A DNA stretch of 42,288 nt from JAQIBY01 sp046546095 (GTDB lineage: Bacteria > Bacteroidota > Bacteroidia > Bacteroidales > ML635J-15). The notes beneath the pieces are model-generated. The model did not search any database, was not told where the DNA came from, and saw nothing but the letters and a program-made list of their open reading frames with translations. Positions 18,266-26,388 of the stretch are shown here, one piece after another; the stretch's first letter is position 1, and every line of letters starts with the position of its first letter. Both the position numbers and the translations under genes were made by a program. The stretch lies in the NCBI GenBank assembly GCA_046546095.1, contig JBKGYK010000018.1, positions 1 through 42,288 on the forward strand, read 5' to 3'.

Positions 18266-19309
18266 TTATTCAATGATCAATTTCTCAGAGCGTGTGCCAT
18301 TTGCATTTTTGGCTTGCATAATGTAAATTCCTTTTTCAAGATGCTCAAGATTTATTGTCTCTTTTGAGTTGAGCGTAGCATTATGGTAAACCTCTTGTCC
18401 AATGGCATTGTAAATGCTTATTTCATCAATATTGTTGGTGTTTACAATTCCTGTAGTCGGATTTGGAAAAATCTCCATTTTAGCTGTTACAATATCCTGA
18501 TTTCCAACTTCTCCACCAATGTCCTGATAACGCAAAGATTCATATTCATCTGTTCCGCCCTCGCCATCAGATTGTTCTGTGTAGATGTATTGAAAAACAG
18601 GTTTTGTAATGGTGTCGTGGTACCAGTAATAAGCATCATCAGAAATGGTGTATGTAATGGCTTTACCATAAATATATAATTTGATATCAAAGGATTCAAT
18701 GACATGCAGCCTTAAAACGTTATCCAATACTGTACCGTTGGGCAGAATCAGAGTGCCTTGTGCATCTGGATTTACTGCGTATTCCCCATCTTCTATGGTA
18801 GTGCTGTCTTCTCCGGCTCCCATGCTTCCCATATCTCCTTCATATGTGGTGCCATAAGTATCCCCTGCGGAAACCGGAAAAGTAAATTCCGCAATGTAGG
18901 GATAATCATAATTCATCTGCATAATGGTGCCGCCATCTTCACCGTATGTTCCTGTCCGATAAATGGTGTCGGAGCCGGTTTCGTACTTGTAATAAAAATG
19001 CCCGTCCGTTTGGTCATCTGCTAAAGCCAGGTTTGCTTCGGGAAATTCAGATGCCTGATCTGTTGTCGATGCATCTACCCACCAGTACGTTACGCCAGAA
19101 CCGGTTTCTGAAAGTGAGGAATAATCCCAGGTCATGTCTGTTACATCTCCTTCTCCGGCAGGATCAAATCCAAATAGGTTAAGGTTCTTATATGAGATGG
19201 TGTCCCCGATAACCGGTAGTTGATTTTCCTGGCTGATTGTTACCAGTTGTGAAAATGCTGATGTGCTGATGAGCAAAATGCCTGCAAATAATGATAAATT
19301 TTTTTTCAT
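18266..19309 (-). CDS. T9SS type A secreted protein, 347 aa, unknown function
   Basis: A signal peptide is clear (MKKNLSLFAGILLISTSAFS then Q). The body of about 240 aa has no family I can name; it is acidic and rich in Tyr, Asp and Gly, with a beta-strand pattern (for example DMTWDYSSL and YYKYETGSDTIYR). The last 75 aa are a type A sorting domain: MEIFPNPTTGIV, ISIYNAIGQEV, LEKGIYIMQ and a final SEKLIIE. The gene is divergent from the AraC-type regulator gene and ends in a good terminator. A weaker copy of the dyad seen before the three large T9SS genes lies upstream, so they may be co-regulated. Confidence 0.9.
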   Translation of the reverse strand: MKKNLSLFAGILLISTSAFSQLVTISQENQLPVIGDTISYKNLNLFGFDPAGEGDVTDMTWDYSSLSETGSGVTYWWVDASTTDQASEFPEANLALADDQTDGHFYYKYETGSDTIYRTGTYGEDGGTIMQMNYDYPYIAEFTFPVSAGDTYGTTYEGDMGSMGAGEDSTTIEDGEYAVNPDAQGTLILPNGTVLDNVLRLHVIESFDIKLYIYGKAITYTISDDAYYWYHDTITKPVFQYIYTEQSDGEGGTDEYESLRYQDIGGEVGNQDIVTAKMEIFPNPTTGIVNTNNIDEISIYNAIGQEVYHNATLNSKETINLEHLEKGIYIMQAKNANGTRSEKLIIE

Positions 19310-19362
19310 GACTGTTTAATTTTGTTTTTGTTTGATTGAATTTTTTCCAAATTGTTTAAAGA

Positions 19363-19423
19363 CAAATTTACCAAAAAAGATATCTGTAGTTAAAAAGCTT
19401 TGTTTAGATTTAGAAAATGGCGC
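19363..19423 (-). promoter_or_regulatory. Promoter with weak dyad copy before the 347-aa T9SS gene
   Basis: A TAAATTTG box lies at 19363-19370 with a TTTA 20 nt upstream of it. At 19402-19423 a sequence beginning GTTTAGATTTAGAAAAT resembles the dyads at 7548, 9274 and 17333. It is 31 nt from the box, against 32 nt in the other three. The right half of the dyad is poorly kept. The site lies in the region shared with the divergent AraC-type gene. Confidence 0.4.
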
Positions 19424-19496
19424 AATTTTAAACAAGAATAATACCGGTGTTGATTGTTTTGTGATGTGTAAAATTGATTATCTTTACACCAGATTT

Positions 19497-20624
19497 ATGT
19501 TTAATTTCATTCACATACTCCATTTTCTGCTTATATTTCAGCCATTGATTTATGCCTTGCAGTTGTTTACATTTGAAAACACGAATAGCAAAGCCAATCA
19601 AACGCTTGCTTTTTTAATGGTGTTTGTCTCGCTTTTCTATTTTGTTACGGCACCTTTCTTTCTTGAACCACTGGGCATTGAAGTTATTAATGATTATACC
19701 GTCTATGGCTTGCTGTTAAGCATTAATCCCTTTTATTACATTTACACCAGATCTCTTACTGTTGAGGACTTTGTTTTTGATAAAAAACAGGCTTTGCATT
19801 TTGTCCCCGCTGCAGTTTTTCTTATCCTCAATGTTATTGCTGCATCTGTGCAGGAGGGATTGATGACAGTGCACACCATTCGCATTGCTTCTACAGCGAT
19901 ATATAATTTGCAGGTAATCGTGTATGCAATTCTAATGCTGATGCTTTTGAGAAAGCATTCCACTAACCTTAAATATTACTTCTCTTTTACCGAGGATATT
20001 AACCTGAACTGGCTTAAAGTGTTTGTTGGGATGTACATCATTATTTCATCCCTTGACTTGCTTGTTTTTTATATCGGAAACTCCGGGGGTGTTCAAATAT
20101 TTTATTATGCCATGATGGTGTTTTTCTTTAACTTCCTGGGCTATTTTGGGTTAAAACAAAAAGACATCTATGATTTCAAACATGCAGAAACAGAAATATC
20201 GGATGAAGCTGTTGAAGATGTTGCCCCGTCTGAAGTTAAATCCGTAAAACCAGGAATGCCGAAGGAAAAAAAGGAATTGCTGATGCAGAGTATCCTCAAG
20301 CTAATGGAAAAGGAGAAACCCTACATGGATCCTAAACTTACTATATTTGTATTCAGCAGAGCCCTAAATATTAACAAGACATACATCTCAAAGGTGATCA
20401 ATGAGCAAATGAATGAGAACTTTAGCAGCTTTATTAACCGTTATCGGGTTGAGGAAGCCAAAAAATACCTCAAAGCTGCCGAATATGAAAATTATACCAT
20501 TGAAGGCATTGCCCATACTGTCGGATTTAATTCCAAAGCCTCTTTTAACAATGCATTTAAAAAGTTCACAGGCCTGACACCATCGGCTTATAAGAAGCAG
20601 GACAATAATTCAGATGGCAATTAG
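19497..20624 (+). CDS. AraC-family regulator with membrane-embedded N-terminus
   Basis: The N-terminal half (about 220 aa) is a series of hydrophobic helices (for example IHILHFLLIFQPLIYALQL and FVPAAVFLILNVIAA), probably six or seven membrane segments. A charged linker leads to a C-terminal AraC/XylS DNA-binding domain with two helix-turn-helix units: FSRALNINKTYISKVINEQ and IEGIAHTVGFNSKASFNNAF, followed by KKFTGLTPSAYKK. This layout is common in Bacteroidota. The frame opens at 19332, but I prefer ATG 19497 because the upstream part is not hydrophobic or domain-like and would cover the promoter of the divergent T9SS gene. ATG 19464 is an alternative. The target genes are unknown; the adjacent T9SS gene is the obvious candidate. 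Confidence 0.87.
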   Translation: MFNFIHILHFLLIFQPLIYALQLFTFENTNSKANQTLAFLMVFVSLFYFVTAPFFLEPLGIEVINDYTVYGLLLSINPFYYIYTRSLTVEDFVFDKKQALHFVPAAVFLILNVIAASVQEGLMTVHTIRIASTAIYNLQVIVYAILMLMLLRKHSTNLKYYFSFTEDINLNWLKVFVGMYIIISSLDLLVFYIGNSGGVQIFYYAMMVFFFNFLGYFGLKQKDIYDFKHAETEISDEAVEDVAPSEVKSVKPGMPKEKKELLMQSILKLMEKEKPYMDPKLTIFVFSRALNINKTYISKVINEQMNENFSSFINRYRVEEAKKYLKAAEYENYTIEGIAHTVGFNSKASFNNAFKKFTGLTPSAYKKQDNNSDGN

Positions 20625-20748
20625 TATTACACTGTAATACCGCCTGCCTACATTCGAGAAACCCGGTCTTCACATAAAATCATGATCATATTTTCTTTAA
20701 AATGCAGAAAATGCTATTCAAATAAAAGACCATTTTTGTGTTTTTCTT

Positions 20749-21240
20749 TTACCGCAATTCAAAAAACTCCCACGCATTGCCGCTGGCTTCCAGTAAGCGA
20801 ATGAAATCTTTTGTGCTGATTTTTAATATGGCATCATGGGCATTTGGCAAAAAGGTGACGTAATCTGTATCCCGCAGCTCTTCATCCACAAACACACGGG
20901 TGTGATTTTCAACATCATTGAATAAGGAGAACACAGAGACAGCTCCCGGCTTTGTCTTAATCCATTTATCCAGACGGCGCTCCGAGGCAAAGCTGATTTT
21001 ACCTTTTTTGAAATGATCCTCCAGAATTTTGATGTTGAAAGGCTCGTAATATTTCGATATCACCAGAAAATGCTTGTTCCCCTTGTGGTTGCGCAGAAAG
21101 AGGTTTTTGCAGCGTTCGGCCTGTATGCGCTTCCAGAAACTGCCATCGTCCTCGGATGAGAAATCCCGGGGCGATTCGTAATAGTCGTAATCAATGCTTA
21201 ATTTTTCCAGCGTCCGGTAAACAATGTCCTGACCAATCAT
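20749..21240 (-). CDS. ProX/YbaK-like prolyl-tRNA editing domain protein
   Basis: This 163-aa protein matches the length and motifs of free-standing bacterial trans-editing proteins of the YbaK/ProX superfamily, which hydrolyse mischarged aminoacyl-tRNA (typically Ala-tRNAPro). The recognisable part is CKNLFLRNHKGNKHFLVIS, with the conserved Lys, followed by ISFASERRLDKWIKTKPGAVSVFSL, written here as two parts of one conserved core: ISFASERRLDKW and KPGAVSVFSL. The C-terminal FLPNAHDAILKIS fits the family's substrate pocket region. It lies 3 bp after meaB, probably in one transcript with hldD and meaB. The exact tRNA specificity cannot be read from the sequence. Confidence 0.88.
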   Translation of the reverse strand: MIGQDIVYRTLEKLSIDYDYYESPRDFSSEDDGSFWKRIQAERCKNLFLRNHKGNKHFLVISKYYEPFNIKILEDHFKKGKISFASERRLDKWIKTKPGAVSVFSLFNDVENHTRVFVDEELRDTDYVTFLPNAHDAILKISTKDFIRLLEASGNAWEFFELR

Positions 21241-21243
21241 ACA

Positions 21244-22371
21244 TTACTCCTGTTTTCGGTTATAATAGGTGTCCAACAGTTTCTGAGCGGCTTCAAAAGA
21301 GCTCATTTTGCCATTCAATACATCCTGCTCAAAGCTTTCCTGCTTTGTTTTGATATCGGGATTGCTGTAAAAATCGGATTTCAGGCTTTCGTTGATGGTT
21401 TCATACATCCAGTAGCGGGCCTGTTCTTTGCGCCGCTTGTCGAAATAACCGTTTTCCTTCGTTAGCTTTATGTAATCAAGAACCGTATCCCATACATAGG
21501 AAATTCCTGTGTTGTTCAGTGCCGAGCAGGTGAGTACCTGTGGTTTCCAGCCGGATGGAGCGGGAGGGAAAAGGTGAAGTGCATTTTTGTATTCGGCCTG
21601 TGCCAGTTGTGCCCGCTTTTTGTTTTCTCCATCGGCTTTGTTGATGGCGATGGCATCGGCCATTTCCATGATGCCGCGTTTGATGCCCTGCAGCTCGTCG
21701 CCGGCACCGGCCAGCATGAGCAGCAAAAAGAAATCCACCATGGAGTGTACAGCTACTTCGGATTGACCTACACCCACAGTCTCTATAAAAATGGTGTCAA
21801 AGCCGGCAGCTTCACACAGAATAATGCTTTCCCGGGTTTTCCGTGCTACTCCACCCAGCGAACCGGCTGAAGGGGAGGGGCGTATGAAGGCATTCTCATC
21901 CTGTGACAAAAGTTGCATGCGGGTCTTGTCGCCCAAAATGCTGCCTTTGGAGCGTTCCGAGGAGGGGTCTACCGCCAGAACTGCAAGTTTGCGGCCCGCC
22001 TGCACCAGATTGTGTCCCAGGGTTTCAATGAAGGAGGATTTGCCCACCCCGGGAACGCCTGTAATGCCGATGCGTACCGAATCTCCCGCATGGGGAACAC
22101 AAAGGCGGATGATGTCCTGTGCCAGTTGCTTCTGATCCGGACGGGTGCTTTCAATCAGAGTGATGGCTTGTCCAAGCAGGTTGCGGTCGCCCTTCTGAAT
22201 ACCTTCGGCGTATGTTTTGGCACTTAATTCACGGCGTTTGCGCTTGAATTTAAGGTGCGGATTGACCTGCGGCGGCTGATCTACGCCATCGTTTACATTT
22301 AGTGCAGAGTCTTTGCGTTTGCTCTCTTCCACTTCACCTTTGTAATGTCCTTTTCCTTTGCGTTTTGCCAT
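21244..22371 (-). CDS. meaB: MeaB, methylmalonyl-CoA mutase-associated GTPase chaperone
   Basis: This 375-aa G3E-family P-loop GTPase protects and reloads adenosylcobalamin-dependent methylmalonyl-CoA mutase. Visible motifs are the P-loop GVPGVGKSS (residues 105-113), the switch region VDPSSERSKGSILGDKTRM, the Walker B-like IFIETVGVGQSE and the base-recognition NKAD. The basic N-terminal extension of about 45 aa (MAKRKGKGHYKG) precedes DQPPQVNPHLK. The ATG overlaps the hldD stop codon by one base, indicating translational coupling. The mutase genes themselves are not in this window. Confidence 0.95.
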   Translation of the reverse strand: MAKRKGKGHYKGEVEESKRKDSALNVNDGVDQPPQVNPHLKFKRKRRELSAKTYAEGIQKGDRNLLGQAITLIESTRPDQKQLAQDIIRLCVPHAGDSVRIGITGVPGVGKSSFIETLGHNLVQAGRKLAVLAVDPSSERSKGSILGDKTRMQLLSQDENAFIRPSPSAGSLGGVARKTRESIILCEAAGFDTIFIETVGVGQSEVAVHSMVDFFLLLMLAGAGDELQGIKRGIMEMADAIAINKADGENKKRAQLAQAEYKNALHLFPPAPSGWKPQVLTCSALNNTGISYVWDTVLDYIKLTKENGYFDKRRKEQARYWMYETINESLKSDFYSNPDIKTKQESFEQDVLNGKMSSFEAAQKLLDTYYNRKQE

Positions 22372-23342
22372 CAGTACAGAGATTTTGTGTTCAGATAATG
22401 CTGTACATAGTCTTTTATTCCCGCTTCCAGACTGGTAAATGCTTTATTGTAACCGGCTTTTCGCAGCTTCTCCATATTGGCTTCAGTGAAATACTGGTAT
22501 TTGTCACGCAATTTTTCGGGTGTGTCAATAAAGCGGATGTCCTCTTTTTTGCCCATGGCTTTGAAAGTGGCTTTGGCCAGATCAAGAAAGGTTCTGGCAT
22601 TGCCCGTTCCCAGATTGAAAATGCCGCTTTCGGGACGTTCTTCCATAAAATGCAGCATCACATCGCACACATCTTTCACATAAATAAAATCGCGTGTCTG
22701 ATGTCCGTCCTTGTAGTCGGGATGGTGAGAACGGAAGAGGTTCATATAGCCGTTTTCTGCAATTTGCCTGTGAGCATGCATCACCACCGAAGCCATGCGG
22801 CCTTTGTGGTATTCGTTGGGGCCAAAGACATTGAAAAACTTGAATCCTGCCCAGAAAAAGGGAGATTTTTCCTGTTCAAGTGCCCAGATGTCAAACTGGT
22901 TTTTGGATTCACCGTATGGATTCAGCGGCTTCAGCTCCGGAATGATGTCGTGATTGTCATCGTAACCAAGACTTCCGTCTCCGTAGGTGGCAGCCGAGGA
23001 TGCATATATCAATGGCAGACCATATTCAACGCAGGTGTTCCAGATGTCTTTGGAATAGTTGAGGTTGAGTGTGTCAAACACTTTTTTGTCAAATTCCATT
23101 GTGTCGGTTCTGGCGCCCAGGTGGATGACAAACTGCACGTCACGGTGGTTTTCCTTTAGCCAGGAAATAAAGCGGGAACGATCCACTTTGGCAGTGAAGA
23201 TTTTGTTTTTGTAATTCGGAATTTTTTCGTCTTTGCGGAAATCATCCACCAGCACGATATCGCGGTAGCCTTCCTCGTTGAGGCGGGCACACATGCATGA
23301 ACCAATAAATCCGGCAGCGCCTGTAATGACAATCATGGGCAT
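22371..23342 (-). CDS. hldD: ADP-L-glycero-D-manno-heptose 6-epimerase
   Basis: This 323-aa short-chain dehydrogenase/reductase-type sugar epimerase probably makes ADP-L-glycero-D-manno-heptose for lipopolysaccharide. It has the NAD(P)-binding TGAAGFIG (7-14), the catalytic SSAATYG and Y143xxxK147 (NPYGESKN), and the family signatures FFNVFGPNEYHKGRMASV and DGHQTRDFIYVKDV. The length fits HldD (about 310-325 aa). It is the first gene of an apparent hldD-meaB-ProX transcript. Other heptose genes are not nearby. Another NDP-sugar epimerase cannot be fully excluded, but the motif set is characteristic. Confidence 0.92.
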   Translation of the reverse strand: MPMIVITGAAGFIGSCMCARLNEEGYRDIVLVDDFRKDEKIPNYKNKIFTAKVDRSRFISWLKENHRDVQFVIHLGARTDTMEFDKKVFDTLNLNYSKDIWNTCVEYGLPLIYASSAATYGDGSLGYDDNHDIIPELKPLNPYGESKNQFDIWALEQEKSPFFWAGFKFFNVFGPNEYHKGRMASVVMHAHRQIAENGYMNLFRSHHPDYKDGHQTRDFIYVKDVCDVMLHFMEERPESGIFNLGTGNARTFLDLAKATFKAMGKKEDIRFIDTPEKLRDKYQYFTEANMEKLRKAGYNKAFTSLEAGIKDYVQHYLNTKSLY

Positions 23343-23356
23343 TTGTTTTAGTCAAA

Positions 23357-23364
23357 CAAAGATA
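23357..23364 (-). promoter_or_regulatory. TATCTTTG -7 box before hldD
   Basis: On the minus strand TATCTTTG lies 15 nt before the hldD ATG. It fits the Bacteroidota -7 consensus TAnnTTTG. No good -33 TTTG is seen at the expected spacing. Confidence 0.4.
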
Positions 23365-23408
23365 CAAAATGCCATGAGATTGCGGGAAGATGTGAATGTT
23401 TTATTTCC

Positions 23409-24554
23409 CTACTTTTCCTTTTTACTCCCGCTGTACAGGTCATAGCGATGCAGGCGGCATTCCAGCGCGCCGTTGAAGAATTTCTGCTTTTCAGAGGGTT
23501 TTAGTCCCAGCATTTTGATGGCGTGCAGATTGCCACTAAAAACCCGGGCTTCCCAGCCGGCGTAGTGCTGCTTCAGGTGATCCCCGATTTGCTTATAAAA
23601 CTCCGGCATGTGTTTGTCTTTTTCAAGCCGTTCTCCGTATGGCGGATTCATGATTATCAAGCCGTTTTCTTTTTTCGGATACGACTGAAAGAAATCCATG
23701 TTTTTGATGTCCATGTATTTGTCCATTTTGGCACGAGTAGCATTGCGCAGGGTGACTTCCACAGCACGCATGTCAAGATCTGAAGCTATGATTTTAATTT
23801 TAGGTTTATGCTGCTGCCTGCGGGCTTCGCCTTTGATTTGTTTCCAAAGATCAGCGTCAAAATCTTTCCAGTGCTCAAAACTGAAATGCCGGTTAAAGCC
23901 GGGTGCAACATCAGCAGCCATCATAGCAGCCTCAATGGCGATGGTGCCGGAACCACACATGGGATCGTGAATTTCATCCTTTTCCATCGCATTGGATGTC
24001 ATCAGCAAACCGGCAGCCAGCACTTCGTTCATCGGGGCCTCGGTGTGTTCTGTCCGGTAGCCGCGCTTATCCAGTGTCTGACCGGAGCTGTCCAGCGAGA
24101 TGCGGCATTGCTTGTCGGTGATGTGCAGGTTGATACGCACATCCGGGTTTTGCTTGTCAACAGATGGCCTGCGCTTGTATTTTGCCATGAAATAATCGGC
24201 AATGCTGTCTTTTAGTCTCAGGGCTGCAAACTGCGAGTGGGGGAAAAATTTCCCAAAGCTCACGGCGTCAATCAATATGGTTTTGTCCACGTCAAAATAC
24301 TGATCCCACTCCACATGCTTGGCCCGGCGGTATAAGCGGTCGGGGTCGAAAGCAAAAAACTGCTCAATGGGTTTTAAAATACTCAGGGCTGTGTATAGTT
24401 TTAGATTGGCCTCGTACATCAGCCTTTTATCACCTGTAAAGCTGACAGCACGGTTGTGTTTTACAATATCGCCGGCACCCAGTTGTTCCAGCTCCCGGAA
24501 AAGCTGATCTTCCAGGTTGTAAAGGGTTTTGGCAAGCATCGGAAATTCAGACAT
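23409..24554 (-). CDS. RlmL-like THUMP-domain rRNA methyltransferase (23S m2G type)
   Basis: The protein has 381 aa from the preferred start (MSEFPMLAKTLYNLEDQL), which matches where the family begins; the frame is open to 24647 but the extra residues are not family-like. The N-terminal THUMP region (up to about residue 165) is followed by a Rossmann methyltransferase domain with DPMCGSGTIAIEAAM (SAM binding), ASDLDMRAVEV and the N6/N2 amine-binding motif NPPYGERL. It corresponds to the N-terminal (RlmL) half of E. coli RlmKL, without the RlmK half. It probably methylates a guanine in 23S rRNA. A TATCTTTG box at 24571-24578 is compatible with the short start. It is divergent from the type B T9SS gene. 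Confidence 0.92.
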   Translation of the reverse strand: MSEFPMLAKTLYNLEDQLFRELEQLGAGDIVKHNRAVSFTGDKRLMYEANLKLYTALSILKPIEQFFAFDPDRLYRRAKHVEWDQYFDVDKTILIDAVSFGKFFPHSQFAALRLKDSIADYFMAKYKRRPSVDKQNPDVRINLHITDKQCRISLDSSGQTLDKRGYRTEHTEAPMNEVLAAGLLMTSNAMEKDEIHDPMCGSGTIAIEAAMMAADVAPGFNRHFSFEHWKDFDADLWKQIKGEARRQQHKPKIKIIASDLDMRAVEVTLRNATRAKMDKYMDIKNMDFFQSYPKKENGLIIMNPPYGERLEKDKHMPEFYKQIGDHLKQHYAGWEARVFSGNLHAIKMLGLKPSEKQKFFNGALECRLHRYDLYSGSKKEK

Positions 24555-24570
24555 AGGCATTGCTTTGCGG

Positions 24571-24578
24571 CAAAGATA
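24571..24578 (-). promoter_or_regulatory. TATCTTTG box before the RlmL-like gene
   Basis: The box lies 16 nt upstream of the preferred ATG (24554) on the minus strand. It implies a very short leader. No matching -33 element is evident. Confidence 0.35.
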
Positions 24579-24633
24579 GTGAAAATCCGGCAGGCTTTTG
24601 CTTCTGCCGTGAATTTGCATCCGCCCGGATACA

Positions 24634-24694
24634 ATATCAAAATCCAAAACCTTAACCGACTGTTTTTTGTTAACCAGCAGGCTGATTTTGATAT
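24634..24694. repeat. Perfect 11-bp inverted repeat in a divergent intergenic region
   Basis: ATATCAAAATC (24634-24644) and GATTTTGATAT (24684-24694) are exact reverse complements with a 39-nt spacer. The spacer itself has partly complementary CAAAAC and GTTTTTTG segments. It lies between the divergent starts at 24554 and 24834, so an operator or cruciform is possible. Confidence 0.6.
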
Positions 24695-24833
24695 AAAAAC
24701 ATTTATCAACAGGCAGCCTTTGAGAAAATCCTGCATCTATTTAATGAAACAGGAATAAAAAAACAGAAAAATCGTTTACTTTGTAAATCAGATGATTTGA
24801 AAATATGGGAAGGCAATGGCTTTCCGGTAGAAT

Positions 24834-26348
24834 ATGAAGAAGAAACTTATTTTGACAGCAGCAATGCTTTGCATGGCCTTTGGATTGAAGGCCCAATTGG
24901 ATATTCCCGATCCTCCGGTATTTGAGTCGGCCAGTGTGGTGCCCGGTAGTTCCCCTACGCAGGTGGTGTTAAGCTGGCAACCCAGCGATTCAGTGGATGT
25001 GGAAGGTTATGTGATTTACCTTGTGGAAGATGGTATTACCAGTAGTTATGACACTGTATGGGGTCGGCTTACAACAAGTTATACAAACACTGCCAGCATA
25101 GCAGGTGGTGAGCCAGAGAAATACAGGCTCGCAGCCATTGATACCCTGGAGAATCTTAGTCGCCTTACCGATCCGCACACCACCATGTATGCCTTTCCTT
25201 ATTATGAGATTTGCGATCTGGAAGTGCGCCTCGACTGGACAGAATACCAGGGTTGGGATAATGTGGATCATTACGATGTGTACCGCAAACTGGCAGGTGA
25301 AGGCTATAGCCTCTTATCAACTGTTGATGGCAATGATTCGGAATTTCTTGATGATGAGCTCCAGCCTTTCTCTCAGTATTGTTATTATGTTGAGGCATTC
25401 AGGGATGACGGGATATCCGCTACATCAAATGAAACCTGTGTGTTTACCAGTTCTCATGAACCCCCGGCATACATCAATGCAGATTATGCCAGCGTGGAAA
25501 ATGGAAATATTGATGTAAAATTTACTGTTGATACCGCCGGCGAAACTGAACGATATAAGATATTGCGTTCCGTGGACAGTCTCAACGATTTTACTGTAAT
25601 CCACACCATCAGTGAAACTGAGCAGCCTGTGCTCACATATACCGATGTTAATGTGATTCCGGATGCACACAAATATTATTATAAGTTACAGGCAATTGAC
25701 CCCTGTGATAAGGTATCTGCAGAGTCTAACCACGCCAGCAATATTCTGCTGGAAATCAGAAAGGATGATATGCTGAATCACCATCTTAGCTGGGATGAAT
25801 ATGAGACCTGGCAGGGAGGAGTACAGGAATACCGGGTGTACCGCCGTTTTGGACATGATGCTCCTGTGCAAATTGTGATAACAGATGAAGATGAACGCAG
25901 CCACACAAACAATATTTCCGACTATGTGAAAGCAAAACACGAAGATGATGAAATTGTCCCTGCGGATTATTGTTATTATGTTGCCGGTGTGGAGGATGCA
26001 TCAGGAAATCCCCTGGGAATGCAATCGGTATCCAAATCCAATGAGGTTTGTGTTTCCCATCAACCAAGATTATATGTCCCGAATGCCTTTTATCCCAATT
26101 CCTATGAGTTGGAGAACAGGGAGTTTAAACCCCTGATTTCCTTTGCCAGGGAGAATGCTTACCGCTTTGCAGTATACGATCGCTGGGGTATGGAGATTTT
26201 CAGCACGACAGATCCGACAGAAGCATGGGACGGAACAAGCGGGGATCGTAAGGCCCCACCCGGACGGTATGTTTACCATGTGAGTTATACCGATTTCGAT
26301 GGTAAGGAATATATGAAATCCGGAATCTTTTTGCTCTATAATGAATAA
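24834..26348 (+). CDS. T9SS type B (gliding-motility C-terminal) protein with FnIII-like domains
   Basis: This 504-aa protein has a signal peptide (MKKKLILTAAMLCMAFGLKA). Four fibronectin type III-like modules follow, seen as repeats of VVLSWQPSDSVDVEGYVIY, YDVYRKLAGEGY, ERYKILRSVDS and EYRVYRRFG with YCYYV strands. The last 90 aa are a type B sorting domain: LYVPNAFYPNS, FAVYDRWGMEIF, AWDGTSGDRKAPPGRYVYHV and GIFLLYNE at the end. It is therefore exported by the T9SS, probably as a surface or matrix protein. It sits directly before rel (40 bp) but has no functional link to it that I can see. Confidence 0.93.
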   Translation: MKKKLILTAAMLCMAFGLKAQLDIPDPPVFESASVVPGSSPTQVVLSWQPSDSVDVEGYVIYLVEDGITSSYDTVWGRLTTSYTNTASIAGGEPEKYRLAAIDTLENLSRLTDPHTTMYAFPYYEICDLEVRLDWTEYQGWDNVDHYDVYRKLAGEGYSLLSTVDGNDSEFLDDELQPFSQYCYYVEAFRDDGISATSNETCVFTSSHEPPAYINADYASVENGNIDVKFTVDTAGETERYKILRSVDSLNDFTVIHTISETEQPVLTYTDVNVIPDAHKYYYKLQAIDPCDKVSAESNHASNILLEIRKDDMLNHHLSWDEYETWQGGVQEYRVYRRFGHDAPVQIVITDEDERSHTNNISDYVKAKHEDDEIVPADYCYYVAGVEDASGNPLGMQSVSKSNEVCVSHQPRLYVPNAFYPNSYELENREFKPLISFARENAYRFAVYDRWGMEIFSTTDPTEAWDGTSGDRKAPPGRYVYHVSYTDFDGKEYMKSGIFLLYNE

Positions 26349-26357
26349 TACATAGGA

Positions 26358-26365
26358 TATATTTG
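26358..26365 (+). promoter_or_regulatory. TATATTTG -7 box before rel
   Basis: TATATTTG lies 23 nt upstream of the rel ATG. A TTTG at 26330-26333 is 24 nt before it, a little farther than the usual 19-21 nt. It suggests that rel has its own promoter after the preceding stop codon. Confidence 0.4.
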
Positions 26366-26388
26366 TATCTTTTGGTGGTGAAAGTTTT

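Noticed and set aside
19371..19395. GATATCTGTAG as another dyad copy in opposite direction
   Set aside because: Only a few positions match the 22-bp pattern and the spacing to the -7 box is wrong; the copy at 19402-19423 fits better.
20624..20640. Hairpin GTATTAC-ACT-GTAATAC right after the AraC-type gene as a terminator
   Set aside because: The stem is AT-rich and no T-run follows on either side.
22302..23159. A 285-codon open frame opposite hldD and meaB
   Set aside because: It is antisense to two well-identified genes whose motifs are intact, and its translation is low-complexity and Cys/His/Phe-rich, like a shadow frame.
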